DNA of 64,000 nt, from positions 62,001 through 126,000 of the forward strand of contig JACKDM010000005.1 in assembly GCA_020633515.1 (NCBI GenBank), written 5' to 3'. This document shows, piece by piece, positions 33,648 through 41,119 of the stretch. A program made the translations under genes and the position numbers. Numbering within the stretch: position 1 is the stretch's first letter; every line of letters starts with the position of its first letter. Under the pieces are notes generated by a model. The model did no database searches and was not told the origin of the DNA. It saw only the letters and a program-made list of their open reading frames with translations. The stretch is from Myxococcales bacterium (lineage in GTDB: Bacteria; Myxococcota; Bradymonadia; UBA7976; UBA1532).

Positions 33648-34421
33648 ATGACCGACCTCCCCCTCCACCTCGCCGAGCTCAGCAGCCACCGCCTCCGCGC
33701 CCTCTACGCCGCGCCCGGCCGCACCGCCGTGCTCTGGCCCCTCGGCAGCACCGAGCCCCACGGCCCCCACCTCCCGCTCGCCACCGACACCCTCCTCGCC
33801 GAGCACAACGCCCTCGCCGCCGCCCGCCGCCTCCGCGAAGCCGGCGTCACCGCGCTCGTCGCCCCCCCGCTCCCCTACGGCGTCACCGACTACGCCGACG
33901 GCTTCACCGGCGCCATCTCCATCCCCGCCCCCGCGCTCGTCGCCATCATCGAAGCCGCCGCCGCCCGCCACCTCCACGACGGCGCCGACCACGTCTGCCT
34001 CATCAACCACCACCTCGAACCCGCCCACCTCGACGCCATCACCGCCGCCGCCGCCCGCCTCGCCGCCGCCCACGGCCCCCACCGGATCAGCGCCCCCCGC
34101 GTCATCAGCCGCCGCTGGGGCGCCCGCCTCGGCGACGAATTCCGCAGCGGCGCCTGCCACGCCGGCCGCTACGAAGGCTCCCTCGTCCTCGCCGCCGCCC
34201 CCGCGCTCGTCGACCGCGACGCCGCCGCCGCGCTCCCCCCGCTCGACATCAGCCTCGCCGCGCACAAGACCGCCGACCGCCCCGGCTTCCGCGCCCTCGG
34301 CATGACCGACGCCTACACCGGCGACCCCGCCGCCGCCACCGCATCCGAAGGCGAAGCCCTCTACGCCATCCTCACCGAGATGGTCGCCACCACCGTGCTC
34401 GAAGCCCTGGAGACGCCGTGA
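33648..34421 (+). CDS. Creatininase-family amidohydrolase
   Basis: A 257-residue protein of the creatininase fold. Metal-ligand segments are LWPLGSTEPHGPHLPLATDT (Glu, His, Asp), the LINHHLEP loop, and HAGRYEGSLVL with the conserved Glu. The family includes creatininase, MftE-type peptidases and enzymes cleaving cyclic or formyl amides, so the substrate is open. It starts four bases after the ligase stop and its own stop overlaps the next GTG. It therefore belongs to the same operon, which is an unusual partner set for this family. Confidence 0.82.
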   Translation: MTDLPLHLAELSSHRLRALYAAPGRTAVLWPLGSTEPHGPHLPLATDTLLAEHNALAAARRLREAGVTALVAPPLPYGVTDYADGFTGAISIPAPALVAIIEAAAARHLHDGADHVCLINHHLEPAHLDAITAAAARLAAAHGPHRISAPRVISRRWGARLGDEFRSGACHAGRYEGSLVLAAAPALVDRDAAAALPPLDISLAAHKTADRPGFRALGMTDAYTGDPAAATASEGEALYAILTEMVATTVLEALETP

Positions 34422-35599
34422 CCGCACCCAAGCCGCTCCTCGACACCTTCGCCATCGAGACCCTCTGGACCGAGGAGCAGCGCATGATCCGCGACACCGT
34501 GCGCGCCTTCGCCCGCGAGGTCTTCGAACCCCGTATCACCGCCTGCTACCGCGACGAGACCTTCCCCGACGACCTCATCCCCGCCATCGGCCAGCTCGGC
34601 GTGCTCGGCGCCAACCTCCAGGGCTACGGCTGCGCCGGCCTCGACGCCACCGCCTACGGCCTCATCATGCGCGAGCTCGAGTACGTCGACTCCGGCCTGC
34701 GCAGCTTCGCCAGCGTGCAAGGCGCGCTCTGCATGTACCCCATCTGGCGCTTCGGCACCGAAGAGCAGAAGCAGCGCTACCTCCCCCGCATGGCCACCGG
34801 CGAGCTCATCGGCTGCTTCGGCCTCACCGAGCCCGACAGCGGCTCCGACCCCGGCTCCATGCGCACCCGCGCCCGCAAGATCGACGGCGGCTATGTGCTC
34901 GACGGCGCCAAGATGTGGATCACCAACGCCCCCATCGCCGGCCTCGCCGTCGTCTGGGCCAAGGTCGACGACGGCGAGGCCGAGAGCATCCGCGGCTTCC
35001 TCGTCGAGCGCGGCACCAAAGGCTTCACCACCCCCAAGATGCGCGACAAGATGAGCCTCCGCGCGTCGTGGACCGGCGAGATCGTGCTCGAAGGCTGCGA
35101 GATCCCCGACGCCAACCTGCTCCCCGGCGTCACCGGCCTCAAGGGACCGCTCTCCTGCCTCACCCAGGCCCGCTATGGCATCGCCTGGGGCGCCCTCGGC
35201 GCCGCGATGTGCTGCCATGACACCGCGCTCGCCTACGCCCGCGAACGCACCCAGTTCGGCCGACCCATCGCCGGCTTCCAGCTCACCCAGCAGAAGCTCG
35301 TCGACATGGGCGCAGCCATCGTCAAGGGCCACCTCCTCGCCGCCCACCTCGCCGCGCTCAAGGAAGCCGGCCGCCTCACCCCCATCCAGGTCAGCCTCGG
35401 CAAGCGCGAGAACGTCGGCGCCGCGCTCTGGATCGCGCGCCTCGCCCGCGGCATCCTCGGCGGCAATGGCATCATGGCCGAGTATCCGATCATGCGGCAC
35501 ATGGCCAACCTCGAGAGCGTCTACACCTACGAAGGCACCCACGAGGTCCACACCCTCGCCATCGGCCGCGCGCTGACCGGCCACAGCGCCTTCGCGTGA
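34418..35599 (+). CDS. gcdH: Glutaryl-CoA dehydrogenase-type acyl-CoA dehydrogenase
   Basis: An FAD enzyme of 393 residues that would oxidise and decarboxylate glutaryl-CoA to crotonyl-CoA. GcdH-like features are [53 protein letters not shown] and the C-terminal [21 protein letters not shown], where Glu372 is the catalytic base. The GTG start overlaps the previous stop and has GGAG upstream. With the upstream ligase it suggests a pathway that ends in glutaryl-CoA, as in lysine, tryptophan or benzoyl-CoA catabolism. The family match is strong, but exact specificity is inferred. Confidence 0.88.
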   Translation: MTAPKPLLDTFAIETLWTEEQRMIRDTVRAFAREVFEPRITACYRDETFPDDLIPAIGQLGVLGANLQGYGCAGLDATAYGLIMRELEYVDSGLRSFASVQGALCMYPIWRFGTEEQKQRYLPRMATGELIGCFGLTEPDSGSDPGSMRTRARKIDGGYVLDGAKMWITNAPIAGLAVVWAKVDDGEAESIRGFLVERGTKGFTTPKMRDKMSLRASWTGEIVLEGCEIPDANLLPGVTGLKGPLSCLTQARYGIAWGALGAAMCCHDTALAYARERTQFGRPIAGFQLTQQKLVDMGAAIVKGHLLAAHLAALKEAGRLTPIQVSLGKRENVGAALWIARLARGILGGNGIMAEYPIMRHMANLESVYTYEGTHEVHTLAIGRALTGHSAFA

Positions 35600-35668
35600 C
35601 GCCCCGGTAACGCCCGGCATCCCAGGAACAAAAAGCGCCGGTGCCGAAAACGCTTCACGGCGAGAGGG

Positions 35669-35698
35669 TTGCCAAAACCCGCCCGTTGACTGCACTAT
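35669..35698 (+). promoter_or_regulatory. Candidate infA promoter
   Basis: TTGCCA (35669-35674), 18 bases, CACTAT (35693-35698). A TTGACT at 35686 lacks a fitting -10 box. Transcription would start near 35705, leaving a leader of about 55 bases before the TTG start of infA. Confidence 0.38.
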
Positions 35699-35759
35699 GC
35701 GCGCCGTGCTCGCCACAGCCTCGGCGACGCGATCTGAAAAGTGTTACGGAGTCCGACAG

Positions 35760-35978
35760 TTGGCCAAAGAAGAAGCCCCCTCCTTCGAGGGAACCGTGAT
35801 CGAGCCCCTGCCCAACGCGATGTTTCGCGTCGAGCTGCCCAACGGCCACAAGGTGCTCGCTCACGTCTCGGGCAAGATGCGCAAGTACTTCATCCGCATC
35901 CTGCCCGGCGACAAGGTCACCGTTGAGTTGTCGCCCTACGACCTGACCCGCGGCCGCATCACCTACCGCGCCCGGTAG
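35760..35978 (+). CDS. infA: Translation initiation factor IF-1
   Basis: A 72-residue S1/OB-fold factor binding the 30S A site during initiation. From the TTG at 35760 the product reads [20 protein letters not shown] and ends GRITYRAR, exactly 72 residues like E. coli IF-1. GGAG (35748-35751) is spaced eight bases from that TTG. An upstream in-frame ATG at 35697 would add 21 residues of unrelated sequence, so I reject it. A rare TTG start fits a factor whose level is often translationally tuned. It converges with trpS. Confidence 0.95.
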   Translation: MAKEEAPSFEGTVIEPLPNAMFRVELPNGHKVLAHVSGKMRKYFIRILPGDKVTVELSPYDLTRGRITYRAR

Positions 35979-35991
35979 CCCTTCCCGGGCT
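35970..35991 (+). terminator. Hairpin at the infA end
   Basis: GCCCGG (35970-35975) pairs with CCGGGC (35985-35990). Alternatively AGCCC and GGGCT enclose a TTCCC loop. It overlaps the infA stop and sits between convergent infA and trpS. No T-run, so only a possible terminator. Confidence 0.3.
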
Positions 35992-36070
35992 CATCGTCCA
36001 GGCACCGTCAGCAGACGAGCCGTCCACTCGGACGCGCCCTCGGCGTGACCGACCTGTCGCGTCCGGTGCC

Positions 36071-37030
36071 TCACGACAAGCCACACGCCCGCCGCGCCCG
36101 ATCGAGCACCGCGCGCGCCACCGGCCGCGCCCGCTCCGCGCCCGCGCGCAGGATCGCGTCCACCCGCTCCGGGTGCGCCATCAACTCCTCGAACCGCGCC
36201 CGCGCCTCGCCGAAGCGCAACTCGATCAGCTCGAGCAGCTCCAGCTTCGCGTGCCCGTAGCCATAGTTCCCGCCCGCGTACTTCGCCCGCATCGCCGCCT
36301 GCTGATCGGCGTCGGCGAACAGCCGATACAGCGCGAACACCGTGCACGTCTCGGGATCCTTCGGCGCCTCCATCGGCGTCGAGTCGGTCTTGATCGCCAT
36401 CACCCGCTGCTTGAGCGCCTTGCCCCGCGCGAAGATCGGGATGTGATTGTCATAGCTCTTCGACATCTTCGCGCCATCGACCCCCGGCACCACCTCCGGC
36501 ACCCCGAGCTCGAACGACGGCAGCCGCAGCACCTCGCCGTACACCGCGTTGTAGGACTGCGCCATGTCCCGGGTCATCTCGAGGTGCTGCACCTGATCCT
36601 TGCCCACCGGCACCACGTCGCTGTCGAACGCGAGGATGTCGGCCGCCATCAGCACCGGATAGTAGAACAGCCCCACCGACGGCTGGATCCCGCGCTCCCG
36701 CTTGTCCTTGAACGAGTGCGCCCGCTCGAGCAGCCCCATCCCCGTCACCGTCGCGAGCAGCCAGGCGAGCTCCTGCACCTCCGGCACGTCCGACTGCCGC
36801 CACAGCGTCGCCCGCGCCGGATCGAGCCCGAGCGCCAGATAGGTCGCCGCCACCTCGTGCGTGTACCGCCGCAGCGCCGCCGCGTCGTGCGTCGTCGTCA
36901 GCGCGTGATAGTCGGCGATGAAGTAGAAGGCGTTGTCCTGCCGCTCGATATGCGCCCGGATCGCGCCGAAGTAGTTGCCGAGGTGGAGCTGCCCCGAGGG
37001 CTGGATCCCCGAGAGATACCGCTTCGCCAT
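36071..37030 (-). CDS. trpS: Tryptophanyl-tRNA synthetase
   Basis: A class I aminoacyl-tRNA synthetase of 319 residues. The HIGH-like signature is SGIQPSGQLHLGNYFGAIR and the KMSKS loop is VDGAKMSKSYDNH. The intervening FYYPVLMAADILAFDSDVVP and VPVGKDQVQHLEMTRD blocks are typical of bacterial TrpRS. The ATG at 37030 has GGAGA upstream. The C-terminus is normal. It is probably transcribed from a promoter within the 74-base gap after the small gene upstream. Confidence 0.96.
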   Translation of the reverse strand: MAKRYLSGIQPSGQLHLGNYFGAIRAHIERQDNAFYFIADYHALTTTHDAAALRRYTHEVAATYLALGLDPARATLWRQSDVPEVQELAWLLATVTGMGLLERAHSFKDKRERGIQPSVGLFYYPVLMAADILAFDSDVVPVGKDQVQHLEMTRDMAQSYNAVYGEVLRLPSFELGVPEVVPGVDGAKMSKSYDNHIPIFARGKALKQRVMAIKTDSTPMEAPKDPETCTVFALYRLFADADQQAAMRAKYAGGNYGYGHAKLELLELIELRFGEARARFEELMAHPERVDAILRAGAERARPVARAVLDRARRACGLS

Positions 37031-37064
37031 CGCTCTGCTCTCCGGTGTCAGACGAGACCGCGAG

Positions 37065-37093
37065 TCTTCGCCCGACCCCCGCGCCCGTGTCAA
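37065..37093 (-). promoter_or_regulatory. Candidate trpS promoter
   Basis: A perfect TTGACA (minus strand, 37093-37088) 58 bases upstream of the trpS ATG. The -10 box at 37070-37065 (CGAAGA, 17-base spacer) is poor. Support rests on the -35 match and position. Confidence 0.38.
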
Positions 37094-37104
37094 GCCACGC
37101 CCCC

Positions 37105-37482
37105 TCACCCCGGACGCGGCGGCGCCTTCGACGACGCCCGCTTGCGCACGATCAACAGCCACCCATGCTGAAGCGCGTCCTCGATCTGCGGCTCGGTCAG
37201 CGGCAGATAGTCCGTCGACGCCGGCTGCCGCGCCCACACCCGCGGCGTGCCCCGCGGCCCCCGATCGATCTTCACCACCCGCCACCGCCCCCGCAGCGCC
37301 TCGTGCGCCCGCACCACCTCGAAGAGCGACCCCACCGCGAGCCCGCACACCGCGCTCGGCGCGTCGAGATCCGGCGACAGCGACGCCGACGAGTCCGCCC
37401 CCTCACCGTTCGCGTCCGCCGCGTTGCCCGAGACACCGGCGACGATCCAGTTCATCAGGTCGTCCGAATCGTCCCCCGGCAT
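37105..37482 (-). CDS. Hypothetical protein
   Basis: A 125-residue protein of unknown family. The ATG at 37482 has GGAGG six bases upstream; a longer reading from 37518 lacks a site. The N-terminus is acidic and Ser/Asp-rich (SGNAADANGEGADSSASLSP). The C-terminal half is a compact alpha/beta stretch, AVGSLFEVVRAHEALRGRW, then VVKIDRGPRGTPRVWARQPA and EPQIEDALQHGWLLIVRKR. There is no signal peptide or TM helix. It lies just upstream of trpS on the same strand but with a gap holding a promoter-like site, so co-expression is uncertain. Confidence 0.6.
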   Translation of the reverse strand: MPGDDSDDLMNWIVAGVSGNAADANGEGADSSASLSPDLDAPSAVCGLAVGSLFEVVRAHEALRGRWRVVKIDRGPRGTPRVWARQPASTDYLPLTEPQIEDALQHGWLLIVRKRASSKAPPRPG

Positions 37483-37526
37483 CCTGCGCCTCCGGCTCTC
37501 AGCACATGCTGTAATCATCCGTCATG

Positions 37527-37557
37527 AGTATAACCGCCTCCCCCCGGTCGCCGTCGA
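37527..37557 (-). promoter_or_regulatory. Candidate promoter of the gene at 37105-37482
   Basis: On the minus strand TATACT (37532-37527) is a five-of-six -10 box. A TCGACG lies 19 bases further upstream (37557-37552). The leader would be about 38 bases. Confidence 0.4.
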
Positions 37558-37673
37558 CTCTTCGGTCGCACGCGCGGCCCCGTGTTCCCACCCGCGCGGC
37601 GACCGCAGACCGTAGCACCGCGGCCCCGGCTCGGCTATGGTGCCCGGGACCCCTACGCAGAGGAGACGCAGCA

Positions 37674-38125
37674 ATGGGTGCATGGAACACCTTCGCCGAC
37701 ACCTACGGCACCGACAAGGCCCTCGCCGGGCTCGACGCCGAGCAGATCCGCGCCGTCGTCGAGGTGCTGTTGCTCGTGATGTACGCCGACGGCCGCGCCA
37801 GCGTGATGGAGCGCATGGAGCTCGCCGAGCTGCTCGACAAGCTCCCCGCCATGGACGGCAAGGCCGGCGTCGTCGAGGCCCACGTCGAAGCCGCCCGCGA
37901 GCGCGCCGAGAAGGCGAGCGGCGCCGACATCGCCACCTTCGCCCGCTCCGCCGCCGCCCGGCTCCCCGACCCGGCCGCCCGCGCCGTCGTCTTCCGCATG
38001 GCCACCGCGCTCGCCACCGCCGACCTCCAGCTCGGCCTCCCCGAGAGCGCCGTGCTCACCGCGCTCGCGACGCCTTCGGCATCGCGCAGGAGAAAGCGCA
38101 GCTCGTCATCGACGAAGCCCGCTGA
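37674..38125 (+). CDS. TerB-like protein, reading frame broken near its 3' end
   Basis: A TerB/tellurite-resistance-type helical protein: LLLVMYADGRASVMERMELAELL is the typical ADGxxxxxE helical core (residues about 35-60), and a second helical half follows. The frame from 37674 runs on without a stop into the next gene. At about 38067-38071, after AVLTAL, a shift of one base gives DAFGIAQEKAQLVIDEAR and a stop at 38123-38125, a natural TerB ending of about 150 residues. GGAGG and an ATG for the next gene follow, so I take the two as separate genes with a single-base deletion here. As written, the sequence encodes a fused 361-residue product. It heads a four-gene cassette. Confidence 0.62.
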
Positions 38126-38156
38126 ACCCCAAGCCCCGCACCCGGAGGACTCCACG

Positions 38157-38759
38157 ATGGCCCGCGAGCTCATCCTCGAACGCGGCGGCCGGCAGTCGCG
38201 GTTCGGCCTCGGCAAGGTCGACCGCATCAAGCTGTACGGCCAGCGCCGCCGCATCCCCCTCGACCCGCAAGACCAGGCGTGCGAACGCGCCGAGCTGACC
38301 GCCGACGGCAGCCTCGTGCTGCGCTCGGGCATGACCGCCCAGGCGTACTTCGACGACGACGGCATCTGGATCCCGCAGGCCGAGCTGCAGAGCCTCACCG
38401 CCGACGGGCAGGTCGCCGAGAAGCACGACTCGACCCTCGGCGTGCCGGTGCCGCTCGAAGCCGTCGACCCGAGCGCGGTGCTCGACAGCCAGATCACCGG
38501 CGTCTATGCGCTCGACGCCGAAGAGGTCGACCCCGAGCTCAAGGCCGCGCTCGACCGGGGTGAGATCTTCCGCTTCGCGTTCAACTACCGCGCGGGCACC
38601 AACCTGCAGAGCGCGTTCCTCGTCGCCAACCCCGGCGGGGTCTTCGCGCTCGTCGGCCAGCCCGCCGAGAGCGACTGGTGCGAGCTCGCCCGCCCCGTCG
38701 TCGACGTCTTCGAAGACGAAGACGAAGACGACGATGACCTCGACTTCGAGATGTTCTGA
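38157..38759 (+). CDS. Unknown cassette protein 1
   Basis: A 200-residue protein of no family I recognise. The N-terminus is basic and beta-rich (LERGGRQSRFGLGKVDRIKL). The middle holds acidic-aliphatic strands (QAYFDDDGIWIPQAELQSL, YALDAEEVDPELKAALDRGE, FNYRAGTNLQSAFLVANPGG). The C-terminus is a strongly acidic tail (residues about 184-200, EDEDEDDDDLDFEMF). No Cys-His cluster or TM helix is visible. GGAGG (38144-38148) precedes the ATG and the stop abuts the next gene. Its acidic tail and basic head would suit a protein- or nucleic-acid-binding adaptor, which is inference only. Confidence 0.7.
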   Translation: MARELILERGGRQSRFGLGKVDRIKLYGQRRRIPLDPQDQACERAELTADGSLVLRSGMTAQAYFDDDGIWIPQAELQSLTADGQVAEKHDSTLGVPVPLEAVDPSAVLDSQITGVYALDAEEVDPELKAALDRGEIFRFAFNYRAGTNLQSAFLVANPGGVFALVGQPAESDWCELARPVVDVFEDEDEDDDDLDFEMF

Positions 38760-38769
38760 GGAGGCGGCG

Positions 38770-39480
38770 ATGCGCAAGATCCACCTGACCAACGCCGGCG
38801 GCCGTGACGCGACGGTGAGCATGGAGGGGCTGCGGACCCCCAGCGGCACCCGCCCCGGCCTGCCCGACCGCGCGGTGCGCTTCAGCCGCTACCTCGCCTG
38901 CACCGAGAACGGCCTGCACGACCGCCTCACCGCCGCCCACGGCGAGGACTACGCCGAGGCCCTCATCGCCGGCGACCCCGAGATCGACCTCGAACAGGTC
39001 GGCCGCCGCGTCGAAGGCACCGACCGCATCTACCTCAGCGCCGCCGGCGACGTGCTCTACGCCGCGCCCCGCGTCGTCGAGGTCATCCTCGGCCCCGACG
39101 GCCAGGAGAAGCTCCGCCGCGCGCCCGAGGACATCGAGGCCAACATCAACGCCGAGGACAAGCCGATCCGCTGGACCGGCCGCAAGATGCCGCGCCGCGA
39201 GGTCGTGCGCCGCTTCGTCTTCCGCCGCACCGTCCAGATCCGCCACGTCGACGGCGTCACCTATGACTACCTCTACGAGATGGCCAAGAGCCTCGCCGCC
39301 GACGACGCGCTGATGATGCTCGGCGCCGGCGACCGCGGCCGCGAACCGCTCGTGTTCCAGACCAACGGCTCGCCCTACCGCGGCTTCCTCGAAGGCCGCG
39401 TCGACGGCGAGCGCTACAAGCTCTTGCTGCACCTCAGCAACATGGAGCTCAAGCGGCCCGACGGGGAGGTGGAGAAGTGA
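38770..39480 (+). CDS. Unknown cassette protein 2
   Basis: A 236-residue cytoplasmic protein without a known domain. It has a mixed alpha/beta composition with a basic middle segment (RWTGRKMPRREVVRRFVFRR) and C-terminal strands LVFQTNGSPYRGFLEGRVDG and YKLLLHLSNMELKRP. GGAGG (38760-38764) overlaps the end of the previous gene and is five bases from the ATG, so the two are tightly coupled. The Arg-rich segment could contact nucleic acid or nucleotide. It shares the cassette with a TerB-like protein and an ATP-dependent ligase, a combination I do not know from described systems. Confidence 0.7.
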   Translation: MRKIHLTNAGGRDATVSMEGLRTPSGTRPGLPDRAVRFSRYLACTENGLHDRLTAAHGEDYAEALIAGDPEIDLEQVGRRVEGTDRIYLSAAGDVLYAAPRVVEVILGPDGQEKLRRAPEDIEANINAEDKPIRWTGRKMPRREVVRRFVFRRTVQIRHVDGVTYDYLYEMAKSLAADDALMMLGAGDRGREPLVFQTNGSPYRGFLEGRVDGERYKLLLHLSNMELKRPDGEVEK

Positions 39481-39556
39481 GCCCGAGCGCAGCGCGCGAC
39501 GACGCAGCGGAGATCCCGCCCGCAGGGCGGCCTCGCGAGCACGGCGGGAGGAACCA

Positions 39557-41014
39557 GTGAAGAACGTCGACCAGAGCCGCGCGCGCCCGCTCGGCAAAGG
39601 CTTCCAGGCGCCCGCCGGCAGCGTCACCGACCCCGACCTCGCCGCCCGGCTCCGCGGCTTCAAGCGCGTCGTCGCCAAGCGCTACCGCGCGATGAACAGC
39701 GAAGAGATCGAGACCCGCTCGCCCTACGGCGAGGTCTGGGCGCAGCCCAAGATCGACGGCGAGCTGTGGTACCTCGTCGTCGACGGCGACGACGTCTGGT
39801 TCGCCAACCCCAAGGGCCGCGTCCTCTATGGCGAGATCCCCGTCCTCGACGAGATCCGCAAGCTCGTCCCGCCCCGCGTCGCCGGCCCCGTCCTCATCGT
39901 CGGCGAGCTCTTCGCGATCCGCAAAGGCGGCCGCCCCCGCCACGACGACCTCGCCGCCGCGCTCGGCGGTGAGGCCGCCGCCGAGGTCGCCCGCGTCGGC
40001 TACATGCCCTTCGATCTGCTCGACGGCGGCGACGCGCAGAGCCCCGAGCCCGGCGGCGACTACGGCGAGCGCCTCGAGACGCTGCGCCGCCTCTTCGCCG
40101 GCGGCAAGCGGGTGCAGGTCATCAAGACCGAGACCATCGAAGGCCCCGAGGCCATCCGCCGCATGTACGACGAGCTCGTCGCCACCGACAAGGCCGAGGG
40201 CCTCGTCCTGCGCCGACCCGACGGGCGGATCTACAAGCTCAAGCCCATCTTCACCCTCGACGCCGTCATCGTCGGCTACACCGAGCGCGTCGAAGAACCC
40301 GGCCGGATCCGCTCCCTCGCGCTCGCGATGATGCGCGAAGACGGCCAGCTCCAGCTCATCGGGAGCTGCGGCAACATGGCGACCGAGACCCGCGAAGCCC
40401 TCTTCGCCCGCCTCGCCCCGCTCACCACCACCGCCGACTTCCGCCACGCCAGCCACGACGGCGCGCTCTACCGCTTCGTCCGCCCCGAGCTCGTCATCGA
40501 GGTCAAGGTCACCGACATCCTCGCCGAAGAAGCCGACGGCGAGCCGATCAAGCGCATGGTCTTCGAGTGGCGCGACGGCACCTACCACGCCACCCGCCCC
40601 ATGCCCGGCGTCAGCATCCTCCACCCCGTCTTCGTGCGCGACCGCCCCGACAAGAGCTTCGACGCCGTCGACGTCCGCATCGCCCAGCTCACCGAGCGCG
40701 TCTCCGTCGACGACCTCGACAAGCACGCCGAAGAGGTCGACCTCCCCCGCGCCGAGATCATGCGCCGCGAGGTCTACGTCAAGAAGGGCAAGGGCGGCAC
40801 CGCCGTGCGCAAGCTCGTGCAGTGGCGCACCAACAAGGCCGACATCGACCCGAGCTACCCCGCGTTCGTCATCCACTTCACCGACTACAGCCCCGGCCGC
40901 AAGGACCCGCTCCAGCGCGAGGTGCGCCTCGCGCCGACCTTCGACCTCGCCGAGCAGATCGCCGAGGAGATGCTCGCCGCCAACGTCAAGAAGGGCTGGA
41001 CCCAGGTCGCCTGA
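39557..41014 (+). CDS. ATP-dependent polynucleotide ligase-like protein
   Basis: A 485-residue protein with nucleotidyltransferase motifs in order: motif I AQPKIDGELWYL with Lys65 as the AMP-accepting residue, motif III VGELFAIRK, motif IIIa FDLLDGG, motif IV EGLVLRRPDG, and motif V YKLKP. An OB-fold-like segment follows (RPELVIEVKVTDILAEEA). The C-terminal 120 residues are an added domain (VYVKKGKGGTAVRKLVQWRT, FVIHFTDYSPGRKDPLQREV). DNA and RNA ligases and mRNA capping enzymes share these motifs; the overall form looks closest to ATP-dependent DNA ligases, but substrate is unproven. GTG start with GGGAGG upstream. A small hairpin (CCGCCC-GCA-GGGCGG, 39516-39530) sits in the 76-base gap before it. 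Confidence 0.78.
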   Translation: MKNVDQSRARPLGKGFQAPAGSVTDPDLAARLRGFKRVVAKRYRAMNSEEIETRSPYGEVWAQPKIDGELWYLVVDGDDVWFANPKGRVLYGEIPVLDEIRKLVPPRVAGPVLIVGELFAIRKGGRPRHDDLAAALGGEAAAEVARVGYMPFDLLDGGDAQSPEPGGDYGERLETLRRLFAGGKRVQVIKTETIEGPEAIRRMYDELVATDKAEGLVLRRPDGRIYKLKPIFTLDAVIVGYTERVEEPGRIRSLALAMMREDGQLQLIGSCGNMATETREALFARLAPLTTTADFRHASHDGALYRFVRPELVIEVKVTDILAEEADGEPIKRMVFEWRDGTYHATRPMPGVSILHPVFVRDRPDKSFDAVDVRIAQLTERVSVDDLDKHAEEVDLPRAEIMRREVYVKKGKGGTAVRKLVQWRTNKADIDPSYPAFVIHFTDYSPGRKDPLQREVRLAPTFDLAEQIAEEMLAANVKKGWTQVA

Positions 41015-41119
41015 TCGATCGCGCGGGTCATCCGACCCGCGCGGGCACCGCATCGACCGGCCGAGAGAGGGGAGGGGAGTGACCCGGACGGCCGGGCGGC
41101 CGCCCACCGAACCACCCGA

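Noticed and set aside
35686..35714. TTGACT at 35686 as the infA promoter -35 box
   Set aside because: At 17 bases the -10 position reads CTCGCC, which is too poor. The TTGCCA/CACTAT pair is better.
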